From: Lacrimispora xylanisolvens
GTDB lineage: Bacteria; Bacillota; Clostridia; Lachnospirales; Lachnospiraceae
Assembly: GCA_017084465.1 (NCBI GenBank)
Contig: CP070896.1
Span: 1,904,501-1,968,500 of the forward strand
DNA: 64,000 nt
Direction: 5' to 3'
Below are positions 61,551 to 64,000 of the stretch, one piece after another. Under the pieces are notes generated by a model. It searched no databases. It was not told where the DNA came from and saw only the letters and a list, made by a program, of their open reading frames with translations. The translations under genes and the position numbers were made by a program. Position 1 is the stretch's first letter. Each line of letters opens with the position of its first letter.

Positions 61551-63152
61551 CTATATGTATAAGCTGTCCACAGCCGCCCGTTCAATGGCAAGACCCTTTT
61601 TATACCGATCCATAAATGTCTGGAATCCTGTTACATCTTCCGGATCCGGCTCCATGGTTTCACCTGCCATATTCTTAAATACCCGGTCAGATAAGTAATG
61701 ATCCAGAGACTCGCCATCCTTCTTACGAAGCAGGTATGATGCAAGCAGGGCTGCTCCCCAGGCTCCGCCTTCTCCGGCCGTCTCCATGACAGAAACAGGA
61801 ACGCCCACAGCTGCAGCCATGATTCTCTGCCCCGTTTCTCTGGTCTTAAACAGGCCGCCGTGTCCCAGAAGCACATCCAGCTTTACACCTTCTTTAAACA
61901 GAATCTCCATGCCCATATTTAAGGCTCCCAAAGCCGTATAAAGATGGACTCTCATGAAGTTTGCCAGGTCAAATCTGCTGTTTGGAGTTCGGACAAATAA
62001 TGGTCTTCCCTCTTCAAAATGAGTGATATGTTCTCCCGACAAATAGCCGTAGGATAAAAGTCCGCCGCCATCTTTATCGCCTTCCAGTGCTTTCCTGTAA
62101 AGTGCGGTAAAAAGTTCGTTTTTATCCGGCTTCATACCCATGGTATTTGCAAACTCTTCAAACAAACCAACCCATGCATTTAAGTCAGAAGTGCAGTTAT
62201 TGCAGTGTACCATGGCAACCGCGTCTCCTGCCGGTGTGGTAACCAGATCAAGCTCTTCATAAACTTTGGAAAGCTCCTTTTCCAGCACTACCATGGCAAA
62301 AACACTGGTTCCTGCGGATACGTTACCGGTTCTCCTTGCAACAGAGTTGGTGGCAGTCATGCCGGTTCCCGCATCACCTTCCGGCGGGCAGAGCGGAATT
62401 CCTGGCTTTAAATTGCCGCTTTCATCCAGCAGAGCCGCTCCCGCTGCAGTCAGAGTACCTGCAGCTTCTCCAGCAGTCAGAACTTCAGGCATGATATCCC
62501 TTAATTTCCATGGCAGCTTCCGGTCAGAGATAAGTTCATCAAACTGGCCCATCATCCGCTCATTAAAATCCTTTGTCTCACTGTCTACAGGAAACATACC
62601 GGCACAGTCACCGATGCCAAGAACTCTCTTCCCGGTCAGCTTCCAGTGAACATATCCTTCCAGAGTAATCAGATAATCGATTTGAGAAACATGGCTCTCG
62701 CCATTTAAAATAGCCTGATACAAATGAGCAATACTCCATCTTTGAGGAATGTGGAACGAAAACAGCTCCGTCAGTTTTCCGGCCGCCTCTTCCGTCATGG
62801 TATTTCTCCAGGTCCGAAATGGAACCAGTAACTCTCCATTCTTGTCAAATGCCATATATCCATGCATCATGGCAGAAAATCCAATGGCTCCGATGGTAGT
62901 GATCGTTACCCCGTACTTCTCCTTTACTTCATCTGCCATCTTCCCGTAGCTTTCCTTAACACCTTCCCATATATCATCAATACCATAGGTCCAGATTCCG
63001 TTTTCATAACGGTTTTCCCAGTCATGACCGCCGGAAGCGATGGGATTATGATTTTCATCTACCAGAACAGCCTTGATTCTGGTTGATCCCAGTTCGATTC
63101 CCAGTGCGGTATTTCCTTGCCGGATTGCTGCTATTAATTTTTCGTTATCCAT
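61551..63152 (-). CDS. araB: Ribulokinase (FGGY family)
   Basis: 533 residues, intact. [24 protein letters not shown] at the N-terminus, [55 protein letters not shown], and the ATP-binding [19 protein letters not shown] with [14 protein letters not shown]. It phosphorylates L-ribulose. The protein resembles the Firmicute AraB type, somewhat shorter than the E. coli enzyme. It follows araA by 28 bases. Confidence 0.95.
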   Translation of the reverse strand: MDNEKLIAAIRQGNTALGIELGSTRIKAVLVDENHNPIASGGHDWENRYENGIWTYGIDDIWEGVKESYGKMADEVKEKYGVTITTIGAIGFSAMMHGYMAFDKNGELLVPFRTWRNTMTEEAAGKLTELFSFHIPQRWSIAHLYQAILNGESHVSQIDYLITLEGYVHWKLTGKRVLGIGDCAGMFPVDSETKDFNERMMGQFDELISDRKLPWKLRDIMPEVLTAGEAAGTLTAAGAALLDESGNLKPGIPLCPPEGDAGTGMTATNSVARRTGNVSAGTSVFAMVVLEKELSKVYEELDLVTTPAGDAVAMVHCNNCTSDLNAWVGLFEEFANTMGMKPDKNELFTALYRKALEGDKDGGGLLSYGYLSGEHITHFEEGRPLFVRTPNSRFDLANFMRVHLYTALGALNMGMEILFKEGVKLDVLLGHGGLFKTRETGQRIMAAAVGVPVSVMETAGEGGAWGAALLASYLLRKKDGESLDHYLSDRVFKNMAGETMEPDPEDVTGFQTFMDRYKKGLAIERAAVDSLYI

Positions 63153-63180
63153 AGAAACCCCCTCAAACTTTCTATCAGTA

Positions 63181-64000
63181 TCAGCGATATGCCACCGAAT
63201 TCCATCTCAGTTCATTCTTAAAATCACGGATATTTGTATTTTCATCAATATAAACAGCCTCGATTCCCATTGCTTCCGCCCAGTCACCCAGCTGTTTTGC
63301 TGTCAGATCATAGGTAAATGCTGTATGATGGGCACCGCCTGCTAATATCCAGCATTCTGCACCAGTTATTAAGTTTGGCTCCGGAGTCCAGAATGCTGAC
63401 GCCACCGGAAGCTTGGGCATGGATTTTTCCACCTTTTTTACAATTAACTGTATTGATAATAAGGCGGAAGCGGTTTCCCAGATCGATCAGGGAGGCGGCA
63501 ACTCCTCTGCCCTCTTTTGCTGTAAATACGAGTCTTGCAGGATCTTCTCTGTCTCCCATGGACAATGGATTTACCTTGATGCCTGCTTTTCCTTCTGCAA
63601 TAGACGGACAGACCTCCAGCATATGAGCCTGAAGAATTCCTTCCTTGCCCGGAACCAGATTATATGTATAATCCTCCATGAAAGAAGTTCCCTTTGCATC
63701 CTTAGTCCCCTCTGTCATCAGCTTCATTAAGCGTACCATAGCAGCGGTTTTCCAGTCACCTTCTCCGCCGAAGCCGTACCCTTTTTCCATCAGACGCTGG
63801 ATTGCAAGCCCGGGAAGCTGTTTTAAGGATCCTAAATCACCGAAATGGGTAACGATTGCCTGATAATTTTTTTCTTTCAAAAATGCTTCAAATCCAAGCT
63901 CAATCTGGGCCTGAACTGCCACATGTTTTTTAAACTCCTCAGGATCTCTTCCCTCCAGCAAAATATCGTAACGGTCATAATATTCTTCCATAAGTGCAGA
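63181..64000 (-). CDS. araA: L-arabinose isomerase, C-terminal part (frameshift; 5' end outside window)
   Basis: The last 270 or so residues of a protein normally near 500; the start is beyond the right edge. Motifs include [64 protein letters not shown] and the C-terminal [12 protein letters not shown] with its catalytic histidine. It isomerises L-arabinose to L-ribulose. The break is T6 at 63434-63439; five restore [20 protein letters not shown]. First gene of the minus-strand araA-B-D-R run seen here. Confidence 0.94.

Overview
The window looks like chromosomal DNA of an anaerobic, spore-forming Firmicute, most likely a Lachnospiraceae close to Lacrimispora/Clostridium cluster XIVa. This is inferred from: the relA-MBL-hemZ-hisS-aspS block; the nudF-spoIIM-xerD synteny; a tRNA-Trp T-box ahead of trp; a TPP riboswitch ahead of thiC-thiW; a Mn2+ riboswitch ahead of a P-type ATPase; strong AGGAGG ribosome binding sites; and moderate GC. 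No rRNA, tRNA or CRISPR array was seen.

Layout. 0-8.4 kb (minus strand): the 3' part of a YjfB-type gene, a two-component system, kduI, a chemotaxis receptor, two tandem glycosyltransferase-TPR genes and a GNAT acetyltransferase. 8.5-20.3 kb (minus): a secreted LysM-containing 5'-nucleotidase, then the housekeeping run relA, a CatB-like acetyltransferase, an MBL hydrolase, hemZ, hisS and aspS, with adenosine deaminase just upstream. 20.4-29.2 kb: a complete AI-2 (lsr) locus. lsrA-C-D-B-F are on the minus strand; the regulator lsrR, the kinase lsrK and a small cupin diverge on the plus strand. 29.2-31.0 kb: an IS1182-type element. 31-38 kb: an EamA transporter, a Mn2+-riboswitch-controlled cation ATPase, an AraC-GyrI regulator, an AEC transporter and a GltD-like oxidoreductase. 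38.3-42.1 kb (minus): apt, and proC-nudF-spoIIM-xerD. 42.2-49.1 kb (plus): T-box plus trpEGDCFBA, the only long stretch with no broken gene. 49.1-52.3 kb: TPP riboswitch-thiC-thiW, an unrecognised structured leader, and a methyltransferase. 52.4-64 kb: sugar use (lacZ, two AraC regulators, an MFS transporter, araR-araD-araB-araA) with a hicAB toxin-antitoxin pair in between.

Sequence quality matters here. I count about 36 single- or double-base indels that split otherwise well-conserved genes, including essential ones (aspS, xerD). Most are one extra base in a run of five to eight identical bases. This is the pattern of sequencing or assembly error, not of gene decay, so I annotate the reconstructed full-length genes and give the position of each shift. 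The IS transposase, with four shifts of both signs, may be either.

The most notable regions are the self-contained AI-2 locus with a cupin where LsrG would be expected, the hicAB promoter with twin palindromic operators, and the 225-nt folded leader at 51.2-51.4 kb that I cannot assign to a known RNA class.
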